The translations under genes were made by a program, and so were the position numbers. This document shows, one piece after another, positions 22,773 to 32,850 of a DNA stretch of 64,000 bases (position 1 is its first letter; the number at the start of each line of letters is the position of its first letter). The notes beneath the pieces are model-generated. The model saw nothing but the letters and a program-made list of their open reading frames with translations, was not told the origin of the DNA and did not search any database. The stretch comes from Paraspadella gotoi (taxonomy: Eukaryota; Chaetognatha): positions 11,390,883 to 11,454,882 of the forward strand of contig CM119269.1 of NCBI GenBank assembly GCA_051294375.1, read 5' to 3'.

Positions 22773-23942
22773 TAGGGTTACGATAACCGTTAACAGTTTT
22801 TGGTTAACGTTATTAACGGGTTAAAAATATTAATTTATACCTAAACCGTTTAATATATTTATTTTAACGGTTTAAATTCGGTTAATTTTTAAATATGAAT
22901 TTTTTTTATATTTTTGGTATAAAATCTTTGATTTTTATAAGAAAAGTAATTTTTTCTTGTCCCTCTCTTATTCTCCTCTCCTTTCTCACCATATATTTTT
23001 TACCTCTCTCTCTCTTTTCCATTTTCCTTATTTTTTTCTTGTTTATTTTCAACCCCTTTTAATATTCTATACTTAAATCTCTCATTCCTTTCTGTACCTA
23101 TCTCTTTCTTTCTCTCTTTTCCCCTCCTTCTTTACTCCCTTTCTTTTCTCTCCTTTTTTCTCCCTTTTCTTTTACCTTTTCATTTTTTTCTCTCTTCCAG
23201 TGTTTTTTTCTTTTTCTTACTTATTTTCTCCCAATTTTTTTTCGTTTTCCTTTCAAATTAATTTTTGCATTTACATCAAAGAATATAATTAAATATATAT
23301 ATATATGCACATGCAAATAGTTGCATACATTTTCTTGCAAATATAAATTTCTTATATAAAATAATATATCCTATTTGCTATTTTTTTTATTTCACTCTTT
23401 AAACAAACAAGCAAATGAAAATAAAACCAAAATGAATGAAAAAAATTATTAAAAAAACCAAATAAAAATAAATGTAATAAAAAAATTAATAATAGAAGGA
23501 ACTAATCTTAAAATGGACATTAAGGCTACATCTAAAACTATCCTTCAATCATGATATATTTTTTAATAAAACTGAAAAAAAATTTAATAATCAATAAATC
23601 TTTGGATCAGTCGATCAATCAAACTTTCAATCAAAGAAATATTATTCATAATTTATATTTATGCGTTATGGCTTATGAAAAAATAAAACAGAAAACAAGC
23701 GTTTAAGAAACTAACAACTAGAAAAATAAAGCATTTGCTGATGAAGACTCTAATTGTAGAGTCGAAACATGTCCGAAACAAAACAAATAAATTGTTTCCT
23801 CTCTAAAGATTATATTATAAAATTAACCGATTTTAACGGTTAACCGTTTTAAAAATATTAGTTTAACGGTTTAAGCGAAATTCTCAAAAATTAACGGTCT
23901 GGATCATCTTTCTCAAAAAAATTAACGGTTATCGGAACCCTA
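22773..23942. mobile_element. hAT-like nonautonomous element, copy 2, with embedded hammerhead
   Basis: Terminal inverted repeats read TAGGGTT(A/C)CGATAACCGTTA at both ends, immediately flanked by a perfect 8-bp duplication TTAATACC (22765-22772 and 23943-23950). An 8-bp duplication with TAGGG ends is characteristic of hAT-superfamily insertion. No transposase ORF. Same interior as copy 1. Confidence 0.8.
23733..23778 (+). ncRNA. Hammerhead ribozyme motif in hAT-like element, copy 2
   Basis: CTGATGA at 23738-23744, stem II GACTCTAA with (T)AGAGTC, GAAAC-ATGTC with cleavage expected after C23773. Differs from copy 1 by one T missing in the stem II loop region, probably noise. Core intact. Confidence 0.8.
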
Positions 23943-24539
23943 TTAATACCCCGTGTCCATTGTCCAATGTCCAAAAGCGAATGTCACTAATAGATTCCTT
24001 CCTGAATAAAAAAAAAGTTTCATTTAATACCCAGAAACTAATTCTAATTTTGTTATATTCACTCATTATTCAGTCATTAATCATCATTTACAAATACAAT
24101 TAAATTTGGTTTTAAAGGGACATATCAAGCATATCGTGCACAGGTGTTCTGGTAGGGTAGTACAAGAGCAGTTTTATTTTTTTGACATTTTTGAATTTTA
24201 GGCGATCTGGGATTTTTAAATACGCTCGAGAGTCCTATGGGGAAATGAAGAGAAAGAAGATGAAAAAAAAATTGTTTCATTACCGGAAAAAAAAATTAGG
24301 AACGAGACAACAATGATCTCAAAGCCCTAAAACTTTCGGGGCAAACAATTTCTTTTGATTTTTTTTATTCTTTATAAAAACTTGAAAAGATATTAATTTT
24401 TTTTATTTTATAATTGTTTTAATTTAATTTTTAAAATTTATTTAAATTTTTAAATATTTAAAGTAAAATTTAATTTTTCAAGTTAACCCCAGTATAACCT
24501 TATAATTAACTCTAACATACTATTATCTTTATCTTATCC

Positions 24540-24715
24540 CTAACCCCAACTTTCTCGTAAACCTAACTTACCCCAAACCCTAACTTATCTCTAACCTCAC
24601 TTAACCTAACCCTTATTTACCCCTATCCCAAACTTACCTCTAACCCTAACTTACTCTTAACAATTATTTACCCCTAACCTTAAATTCTTTTTAATTTTAA
24701 CTTACCTATAATCCT
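24540..24715. repeat. Degenerate CCTAAC/TTACCC tandem repeat
   Basis: Alternating CCCTAACTTA and CCTCACTTAACC units, comparable with 50345-50700, 20980-21240 and 30238-30390. Telomere-like in composition but with irregular period, so interstitial satellite rather than telomere. Confidence 0.6.
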
Positions 24716-24716
24716 A

Positions 24717-24966
24717 ACCAGTATATAAGGTGATAGACAGACGCGGGTCTATTACCCCCTCCTTCTCATTCACCTCCTCTTCATCCTCCTCCCTGGGATT
24801 CGGGGCCGCGTTCACGAGATTCAGTTCACCTTCCTCTCTTCTCCTACTAGCTTCTCTCCCTTTTTTTTAACCCTCATTTTTGTCTCAGTATAGATTTTCC
24901 TTCCGTCAATATATTAGTTTCCCGCATTCTCGTCACTTTACTTCCGGTTAGGATACCTTTTCAGAG
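24717..24966 (+). mobile_element. LTR-like segment upstream of a tRNA-Lys-type primer site
   Basis: A CAGTATATAAGGTGATAG start includes a TATA box; the pyrimidine-rich body ends TTTTCA, followed by GAG and then TGGCGCC. An LTR ending in CA, a 2-3 bp spacer and a TGG-starting primer site is the arrangement of LTR retrotransposons. A copy without the primer site lies at 29995-30238, and a diverged relative at 54290-54613. No gag or pol follows, so a remnant or nonautonomous element. Confidence 0.55.
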
Positions 24967-25042
24967 TGGCGCCCAATGTGGGGCTCGAACCCACGACCCC
25001 AGGATTAAGAGTCCCGTGCTCTACCGACTGGTCCGTCGAGTC
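24967..25042 (-). pseudogene. tRNA-Lys(CUU)-derived sequence / extended primer binding site
   Basis: On the minus strand about 62 nt match eukaryotic tRNA-Lys(CUU): D-loop AGTCGGTAGAGC, anticodon loop CTCTTAA in a paired stem, T arm GTGGG-TTCGAGC-CCCAC, acceptor 3' strand ATTGGGC and an encoded CCA. The 5' acceptor strand and first D-stem bases do not pair, so it is not a functional tRNA. On the plus strand it starts TGGCGCCCAATGTGGGGC, a perfect-looking 18-base primer site, but the match extends far beyond 18 bases. Confidence 0.7.
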
Positions 25043-26523
25043 ACCGTCAAAAAATTCGAAAGAAAATAATTTTTCCGACGAATTCGAGGCTCGAATCTCC
25101 GTCGTCAACTGTATCTCCCATTTGACGGATCGAAAACAAAAAGTTCGATTTGAAGGAAAGAGCCGCAATGTTTCGTAAGTTTAAAAGTTCGCGATCGTCC
25201 GTCATCGTCGGTGCCAACTGTCATCATCCTTTTTGTCAGTTATTCGCGGAATCCTGTCCACTGTCATCATTTCAGACAAACCTGTCAGTAGTGAACCTGC
25301 TAAAGGCTGTCAGTCACTGACACAGCTGATTTATCTGTCAGAGATTAGGTCGGAGATTATGTCAGAATCTTATCGTCAGAGAGAGTCCTTTCTTCTCACA
25401 CGCTATCAATCAGCGAGATTTTCTGTCAGACAGTGCCGGTTCTGCTTTTGTCATTCAGCTACTGTGTGAATCGAGGTCAGTCTTTAATGCTGAAAACATT
25501 TGTCATCATCTAGAGTCAGTCATTGCCAAAAAAATTGGGAGAAAACTGATTCCATTTCCAGTTTCCAAAAAAATTGAATTGGAAATATTTTCCAGCCCCC
25601 CTGCCCCCCACTCCTTCAACCCCCCCAACAAAAAATTCAGTTAATATGTCAATCAAATTATTCCGCCTAGTGTTAATTAATAACAACAACTTTGCCTATT
25701 TTAATGTAATTGCATCAAATGCTGCCAACAAGCCTTGAATCAAAAAACTATTCTTTAGTATTTTAGTCACTACCATCATGTAAATAAAAATTCTTCCAAC
25801 TCCCATAAACCCCCTCCCAACCCATCCAACCCCCAAAACCCTTCAACCCATCAACAAGCCTTGAGTCAAAATTTGCCATTTTATCAGTCTCAGTTCTAAA
25901 CCTCACTTAGTGTTAAACTCACTTATAGTCTTGTATAACAAATGAAGCAGATTCTCACCATTCAGTTCTCCTCTTTTGCAAGGAGGATAATGTTAGCTTT
26001 ATTCACAAAATATTTCAAATGTATGATCTCTTAGATTAAATAAAAATGAATGGCTAAGTACTTTTAAGGTGGCCCAACTGGAGCTAGAAAAGGCCAAAAG
26101 TGATTGGAAGAATTGGTGACAGTCACCTATTTAATTGTCTGCTTGACCACAAGTTAATCGCTCATATAATGCATTTGCCACCGCAGGGTGCGCTACAATC
26201 AATTCGAATCGTATCAAATTCAAATGGAACAAAAAATGAACGTGCATAATTCGCCCTCCCCCCTTTGTGTATCCTCAACACTGCAGATGCTAAAAAGAGT
26301 GGTGACTGAGAGTTTATCAGTCCTTTATTTACTGTGATTGTTAATCAGAGGTTTCTATGACATTTTGTCTTAGTCTGACAAAAATTAAGCCACCCTGACA
26401 AAATTTTACTCTGAGTGATGTGGTTTAATCCTGTATCATTCTGCTTCATTAGTTGCTTACAAAGTCAAAAAAAAAAAAGAGAAAAACGATAACTCGTGCC
26501 ATTCATAAAATTGAGTTTCACTC

Positions 26524-26682
26524 AGAGATGTGGACGCGATCCGGAAAGCGTAAGCGAACACTGTGGAAGCGGCCGATTTTTGAAGAACCCGAAACGCGGA
26601 GCGATAGAAAAATTATAAGAATAAAGGAATTACCCGGAAGCTATAATAACCCTGCGTGTTCGCTTCCTGGTCATTTGTTTTA
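26524..26682 (+). repeat. Short dispersed repeat (AGATGTGGACGCGAT type)
   Basis: About 155 bp shared with 59560-59722 and, more distantly and inverted, 28745-28885. It begins AGATGTGGACGCGAT and ends GTGTTCGCTTCCTG. Possibly a small SINE or MITE; no tRNA boxes seen. Confidence 0.55.
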
Positions 26683-26689
26683 ATAGTTA

Positions 26690-27300
26690 GAAATGAAAGG
26701 TATTTAATGTAATAAAATCTTTGCAACCCCTGCTCTTTCTTGATTTGTCTTTTTTAAAATTGTTTTTTCAATATTTATTTTCAACATTTAAAATTGTTTG
26801 TTCCTATTTTTTATTCACTTTTTCTTATTCTCTCTTCTTTATTTTTTTTGTTTTCTTTTATTCTCTTTTCCTTTTTGGTCGAGAATCTATGAAAAAATTA
26901 CATATTTATTTTTTTAATTATTCTTTTTAATATATTCAAATAAAATCTGAGCTGAAAAAAAGATTTTTTCTATCTGAAAAAAACTGTAATTAAGTTAAAT
27001 TAAAATTTAAATTAAACTTTTTTAATTCTATAAAACTAAAAATTTTATTTCTTATATTTTTATTATTTTTCTTTAAATTTAAGTCTCTTTTTTTTAAATC
27101 CATAACGTTTTTCATGTTACAAACAAGTTTAAACCAAAAGGATTGATCTGTTTTATTGGCAATATTGCATAATATTATGCTTATACATACTTAAATCTCT
27201 AACATACTCTCTCTCTCTATCTTCTTTCTTTTTTCCCCTCTTGCACTGAACAAAAAAGCAAATAAAAAAAATATATAAATAAATAAATCAAAAATATTAA
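26690..27300. other. AT-rich spacer, nothing supported
   Basis: Low-complexity T-rich sequence; Phe-rich ORFs are not credible. Confidence 0.5.
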
Positions 27301-27303
27301 TAA

Positions 27304-28297
27304 ACAAGTTTGAGCAAACAATGCCGGATCTGCCCATGTCATTAGCGGTAATTAATTGATTAATTAATTGAAAAAAAATAAATTATTTAATTAATTACAT
27401 ATTAATTAATTAAAATAATAACATCGAACATTTGGGAGCTCAAATGATTTGAACAAAGACGACAACGACGATGAATACAATGACGAAAACGATGACGAAG
27501 TCTTTGTACTTTGTGAGCCATAGTACAGTAGTGGTCAATAAGAATGACCTGTTTTTACCTAATCTTGTTATGCTGACCTTTTTCTCAGCCAATGTAATAC
27601 TAGTTGTTATTATTATTTTATCATTTTTACTTTTTTACTGTTTTTGATAATACCAGGTTTTTTTATCACAAAAAACACGCCTCAAAATTTTCTATAAATT
27701 TTTGTTTTGATGCACCGCAAACATTATAAAAATATTTAATTAATTAATTTAGAGAAAGCAAAGAATTTTGAATTTGTAACAACGATTTTTAATTAATAGT
27801 TGGACATGTTTCGGCTTGTTTACTTCAAGCCTTCATTAGCATATGACATTCAATAATAAATTTGTGTAAAAGAAGAGTGTGGAGAGAGAGAGAGAGAGAG
27901 AGAAAGGAGAGAGAGGGTAAAAGTTTTTCCAACAAAGTGGTGAGACAGAATATGGTCAGATGTGAGGACAGGTTGAAGGTAAGGGCAGATTGAGTGAGTT
28001 GTGAAAAGAAGTGAAACTTGTTAAAGAGAGAGAGAGAGTGAAAGAGAGAGAGAGAGAAAACAAAACAACAGGGATAAACAAATAATGAAGATACATTTTT
28101 GCTATGTACAAACAAAGATAAAGGAGTTTAATTAATTAAATAAATTAATGATGGCAACTACGACAATGATAATACCGACAATGACAAATTGATTGATTGC
28201 TTAATTTTTTGATTGATTGATTGAAATATTGATAATTGATTGATAATAATTAATAACTGATCAGTTCTGGCATTGTTAACTCAAACTTGTTTGTTTT
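27304..28297. mobile_element. TIR-like element (AACAAGTTTGAG termini) with hammerhead-bearing pLTR fragment
   Basis: The left end AACAAGTTTGAGCAAACAAT (27304-) is mirrored on the right by the reverse complement of AACAAGTTTGAGTTAACAAT (about 28270-28297). The same left terminus occurs at 46258, 55378 and 56625. Inside lie GACAACGACGA triplets, ATTAATTAA runs and, at 27780-28110, a Penelope-type pLTR fragment with a minus-strand hammerhead. No transposase. Confidence 0.55.
27798..27843 (-). ncRNA. Hammerhead ribozyme motif in a solo pLTR fragment
   Basis: On the minus strand: CTAATGA (CUGAUGA with G to A), stem II GGCTTG/CAAGCC with a seven-base loop, GAAAC-ATGTC with cleavage expected opposite 27803. 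The upstream minus-strand sequence is CT-rich with TTTGTTGGAAAAAC, matching the PLE pLTR pattern. The G-to-A change falls in the catalytic core and probably disables it. Confidence 0.7.
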
Positions 28298-28299
28298 TT

Positions 28300-29990
28300 G
28301 TCTTTTCATTATGACAAAAGAAATGATTACCCTGATGATGATTATATAGACAACGAGGATAGCACCATCATGATAGATTGAATGATTGATTGATCAAATA
28401 AAATAAATTACATATCAGGCCTGTTAATTTTTAGGTCTTTTTGTCAGGTCACTGACCAGGACAAAAGCAACAACGACGTTAGAGATGACAATGATAACAC
28501 TGACATTGTTTAATTGATTGATTAATTAATTGATTAATTAATTAATTGGTTCTTGGTTTTTTTTCATTTAAACTCATTTCCACTCGAACGATTCTTATAA
28601 TTTTACAAATCTTACAATTTTTTCATGGTAAAAATTTCACTTGTTATTTGTTAACAAAAAGATTGTTTAAAATTATTCTACAAATGAATTACATGTCTAA
28701 AGAGAGATATTTTTATAAATAATAACAAATGTAAAATTTCTAAAGGAAGGAAGCGATGTGCACTCGAAACCGAAAGCGATCCGGGCTAAAAAAGTAAGGA
28801 TTGCACCCCAAACGGGAGCGGGAGGGGTCTTGGAAGCGCCGGATTGGCAGCGGCGGAAAAATCGATCGCTTCCACATCTCTGGTTTCACTAAATTTTTTT
28901 TTCAAATGATCATACATAAATTGTAATAAAGTCAAAGTTGACAAAAAACAGTAATAGCAACAGTAAAGTGGTGCTGCTAATTTGTGGTAAAAAGTGAAAA
29001 TATACTCAAAAAGAAAATAAAAAAAGAAATTTGTAAAAAGAAAGAAAAGCAGATTAATAAAGTCCTACTCAAACTCCCCACCCCTCATCCCCAATCACCC
29101 AATCCCCATCCTGAATCCCCAACACCAAACTTTATTAATTATGGCAGCAGTGTGAAACAACATGTTGTGATTAATTGTGTAATTAAGTTAAAAATATACT
29201 CAAGAGAAGTAAAGGCAAAGATGTCAAGATGGAGCTCTTGGAGCTTCTTTAGCTTCTTCTACTATGGCAAGAAGACAAGCTGAATGATTGGCAAGTTGAT
29301 TGACCAGTTGACTATTGGCAAACTGACCGATTCTAATCTTAAAAGGCATTGCAGTGACAAAAGCATAAACCTACTGTTTCAAATGCCTTCTTCCTTCAGC
29401 GATGAACGCTCATTTAAGGAAGAGTCAATATAAATTAGAGCTTGAACAAGAAAATGAGAATATTAAGTCTCGCAAAAAAAATAGAAAAACACGAAAAAAA
29501 CTCACTCTCCTCCTCCCAACTAATCACTTCTTCACCTCCTTGTGCTAGGAAAATCGCCATTGTAATAATTAGTAATCAAAACATGAAGTTGAACCTTAGA
29601 CACTGTGAAATTGTAAATTACAATAATCATCAATATCAACAAATGAACTGAAACTAATCACCAATGTTAATCACCATGATACATCACTACTCCGCCTCCA
29701 TCGTCTTGTTTTCTTTGTTCTCCCCCTCAACTATATCGCCAAATTATCACCACAACAATATACAAACTTTAATCACCTTGCTTCAAATATCATCGCCAAT
29801 CCCACCTGTTTCTTATTAAAGATTGTGACCCCCCTGCAATTTGATTTGTTTTATATGATGACCTGTACCCCTACCCAAACCCATTCTCTTCTTTATCCCC
29901 TCCTCACATTCACAATTTCAGCACGGTTAGGCACTCTCACTACGTCTCACGCCATTCAAGGCCTGATACGCCATCTTGACCCAAGAGAGG
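28300..29990. other. Spacer with ATTGATTGA runs; no gene supported
   Basis: Contains GATTGATTGA and ATTAATTAA low-complexity runs (28180-28560) and a diverged inverted copy of the AGATGTGG repeat (28745-28885). ORFs at 28984-29283 and 29442-29651 have no domain or repeat support. Confidence 0.4.
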
Positions 29991-29994
29991 GGCC

Positions 29995-30238
29995 CAGTAT
30001 ATAAGGTGATAGACAGACGCGGGTCTATTACCCCCTCCTTCTCATTCACCTCCTCTTCATCCTCCTCCCAGGGATTCGGGGCCGCGTTCACGAGATTCCG
30101 TTCACCTTCCCTCTCTTCTCCTACTAGCTTCTCTCCCTTTTTTTTACCCTCATTTTTGTCTCAGTATAGATTTCCTTCCGTCAATATATTAGTTTCCGCA
30201 TTCTCGTCCTTTACTTCCGGTTAGGATACCTTTTCAGA
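29995..30238 (+). mobile_element. LTR-like segment, solo copy
   Basis: Nearly identical to 24717-24963, from CAGTATATAAGG to GGATACCTTTTCAGAG, but followed by TAACC-rich sequence rather than the tRNA-Lys-like site. Near-identity in an otherwise noisy region implies a recent copy. Confidence 0.6.
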
Positions 30239-30489
30239 GCTAACTTTTTACCAACCCTTATTTAACCTTTAATCAAACTTACCCTTAACCATAATTTACC
30301 CTTCTTCTTAACTTACCATAAACCCTAATTTACCTTCAAACGTTCTAAACCATAACTTTATCCTACCTTAAGCTCTAACATACCATGGCTTTGGTCTGTT
30401 AGGATAGGATAAGCAACAATGAAGGATCACTATTTGTGATGGCTCGCCTTTACCTGGATATATTGGGATTAAAGAGCCGAAATTCATGA

Positions 30490-31330
30490 AGGGTATAGGT
30501 AGGGGGAGACTAACTCAATAAGGTGGTTAAGAAATTGAATTAAGCACCTACTCAAACGAAAATTTAGACATTTTTAAAAAATTTGAATAGACAAAATTTA
30601 TTTATATTACTCCATACTCCATATATTAATTTTTTAATATTTATTTATAAATAGGAAAGGCTAAAAATTTATTTTGGATTTTTTGATTTTTAAGATCAGA
30701 TTCAGGTAGCTTGCAAAAAGTTGTCTACACAAAGTATAATTCTTTTTTCGATATTTTGATCATAAGTATGTGAAAAATATGAAAAACTATTTATAATCAT
30801 CATCATCATCATTTTTCGATAATTTTATTACATAAATATTTTCGAAAGTTGTAGTAAAAATTCTTTATTTAACTTTTTATGCTCTATCAGAATCCATCAA
30901 AAAAAGTTAAGATTGATTAAAAAAAATTTTTATCATTATATAGTAATATTGTAATTTTAATAGCAACAATAAAAGCATTAAAATCGAACTTTTTTTAAAA
31001 ATTCTTTTTTTACCTAAAAGTAGACTTCAAGACTAAAGTTTTGAACCCCCGCCCCTATTGAATTTAATCTCATAGTAGATTTCTAGTATAGGTTCCCAAC
31101 TGATAACCTTTTCATTGTATAAACATAAAAGATACAAAATATCCAAAAATGTAATAATTAAAAAATAGGATAAAGAAAAGTAGTTTAAAATTATATTTAT
31201 GATATATATATTGGTAAAAAAAAATCATATATAACTTTGGTCCCCCCTCAAAAAATTATCCATTCCCACCCCTTTCTGTTCAGCCTATTAGATATTATGA
31301 TTTTTTATTAATGACTTTCTAACAGGAATG
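30490..31330. repeat. AT-rich dispersed repeat related to the PLE1 insertion
   Basis: Shares an ATC run, TTTTATGCTCTATCAGAATC and flanking A/T tracts with 6360-6963. No coding capacity. Confidence 0.45.
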
Positions 31331-32317
31331 AAGTGTGATATTTATTAGAAAACTAGGACAGATTGTAATCTAACCTTGTGTTGTATAGATGCTCCCTCTA
31401 TTTCCAGACGACAACACTGACTTCCCCTTCCCAAAGTGAATAATAAGATATATTGATAAGTAATATATTTTTAAGAAAGCAATACATATATATTTAAAAA
31501 ATATAGATTAAATAGTAAATCCTTCATAAAAAATAAAAATAGAAAATAGTGAAACAAATAATTTGTAAATTTTCATAATCTTAACCCGAACACAAATGAA
31601 ATAATATTAAAATTTTGATATCTGAATCATTCTATTTTTTTTTTCGAGAACTTCTCCTCTTCCGTTCCGTTTTGCTCTTCTTCTACAGTTAATTTATTAA
31701 GAAAACCCTTGCTCTTCATTTTCTCATAGGCGTATGGTCGTATGGACCTCCATTCATCAATCATAATATCGTTTGAAAAAAAAAAGAATATTTTAGGAAT
31801 AACGTGGGATGAATTAAAATAAAAATGAACTGTTAAAATTTGGTTAAAAACAAGTACAGTGTAATCTGTACTCTTTACTCTGTACTACAGAGAATAATAA
31901 CGATGCGCCAGCATCTGCCCTTTTGTTTTCTGCTGACGAAAGGGCGCGCATCGTGTCTTAAACAGAACAAATTGGTAGTTTTAAAGGGAAAAAGAACAGT
32001 TTCTTGCAATTTTTGCTATTTACAATACATGTTTCTGAAATAAATTTTTGACTAATTTTCCTACAATAGAATAGAATTGAATAGAATACAATAGAATAGA
32101 ATAATATTATGAAAATCTAATATTTTACTTTACTTGAAAGAAATAACCTATACTAAAGAAAAGTAATTAAGACAAAGAAAACTGTACAACGGCAATATAA
32201 ATCATATTATCTAACTTTGAAACATTATACTATAATGATAATATAATATATGAAATTGGTACAACCAATATAATAAATAATTATAAATAAATAAATAAAT
32301 AATTATAATATAATAAT

Positions 32318-32817
32318 AGACGAAATAACAATTTTTAGTTTTTCACAACAAATTTTTATTTTTATGGTAGCAGACATGTTTCGAACGTATATTTCGTTCA
32401 TCATCAGTGCTGAGACTGAATTACAAAATTTGGTATTGAGAGAGTGAAAGAGAGAGAGAAAAGACAAAGGGATAAAGCTTCTAACAAAGGATTGAGGGAA
32501 AGGCAACATTAGAGGGTGAGGAAAGCTGAAGTTTTAGCTCAGATTGAGGGATAAAGAAGGGAAAAGAAAATGAAATCAGGGGAGAGATAATACAAAGGCA
32601 ATAAATTAGGCTTTACATTGAATAATGTACAACTAATAAAAAGCATTGTAAACTAAATTGAAAAGTAGAGAGGTAAACAAAATTAAAAATTAGAAATTGA
32701 AATTAAATGATAACAATAACAATTGGAATAAATTAGATTTAGTTTAGTTTAGTTTGGTTTGAAAATAGAAAGTTGAAAATGAAGTATTGTGAAAGAGAAA
32801 GATAAAGAAGAAGCTCA
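32318..32817 (-). repeat. PLE2 pLTR, 3' side (inverted repeat arm)
   Basis: Nearly perfect inverted copy of 35133-35620, about 490 bp, with a CT-rich patch, TTTAGTTTAGTTTAG-type tract and hammerhead. It abuts the coding region at AAGCTCAAAATGAGCTGG, a phrase shared with PLE1 at about 5753-5770. Sense orientation relative to the element's coding strand. Confidence 0.85.
32369..32411 (-). ncRNA. Hammerhead ribozyme, PLE2 3' pLTR
   Basis: Minus strand: stem I AGCA, CTGATGA (32401-32407), stem II GAACG/CGTTC with a seven-base loop, GAAAC-ATGTC, then TGCT closing a 4-bp stem I. All catalytic-core bases of a type I hammerhead are present, with the 2-bp stem III typical of Penelope-like elements. 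Cleavage expected opposite 32373. Confidence 0.88.
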
Positions 32818-32850
32818 AAATGAGCTGGACCCCTCCCCCTTTATAGGCCG

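Larger units (their letters stand above)
22624..25862 (+). repeat. Large direct duplication, copy 2 (cleaner)
   Basis: Second copy, about 0.3 kb shorter, with fewer insertions and a clean tRNA-Lys-like primer site at 24967. Its hAT-like element preserves a full TTAATACC target duplication on both sides. Confidence 0.85.

Noticed and set aside
24967-25042. Functional tRNA-Lys gene
   Set aside because: The 5' acceptor strand and D stem do not pair and CCA is encoded, so it is a derived sequence.
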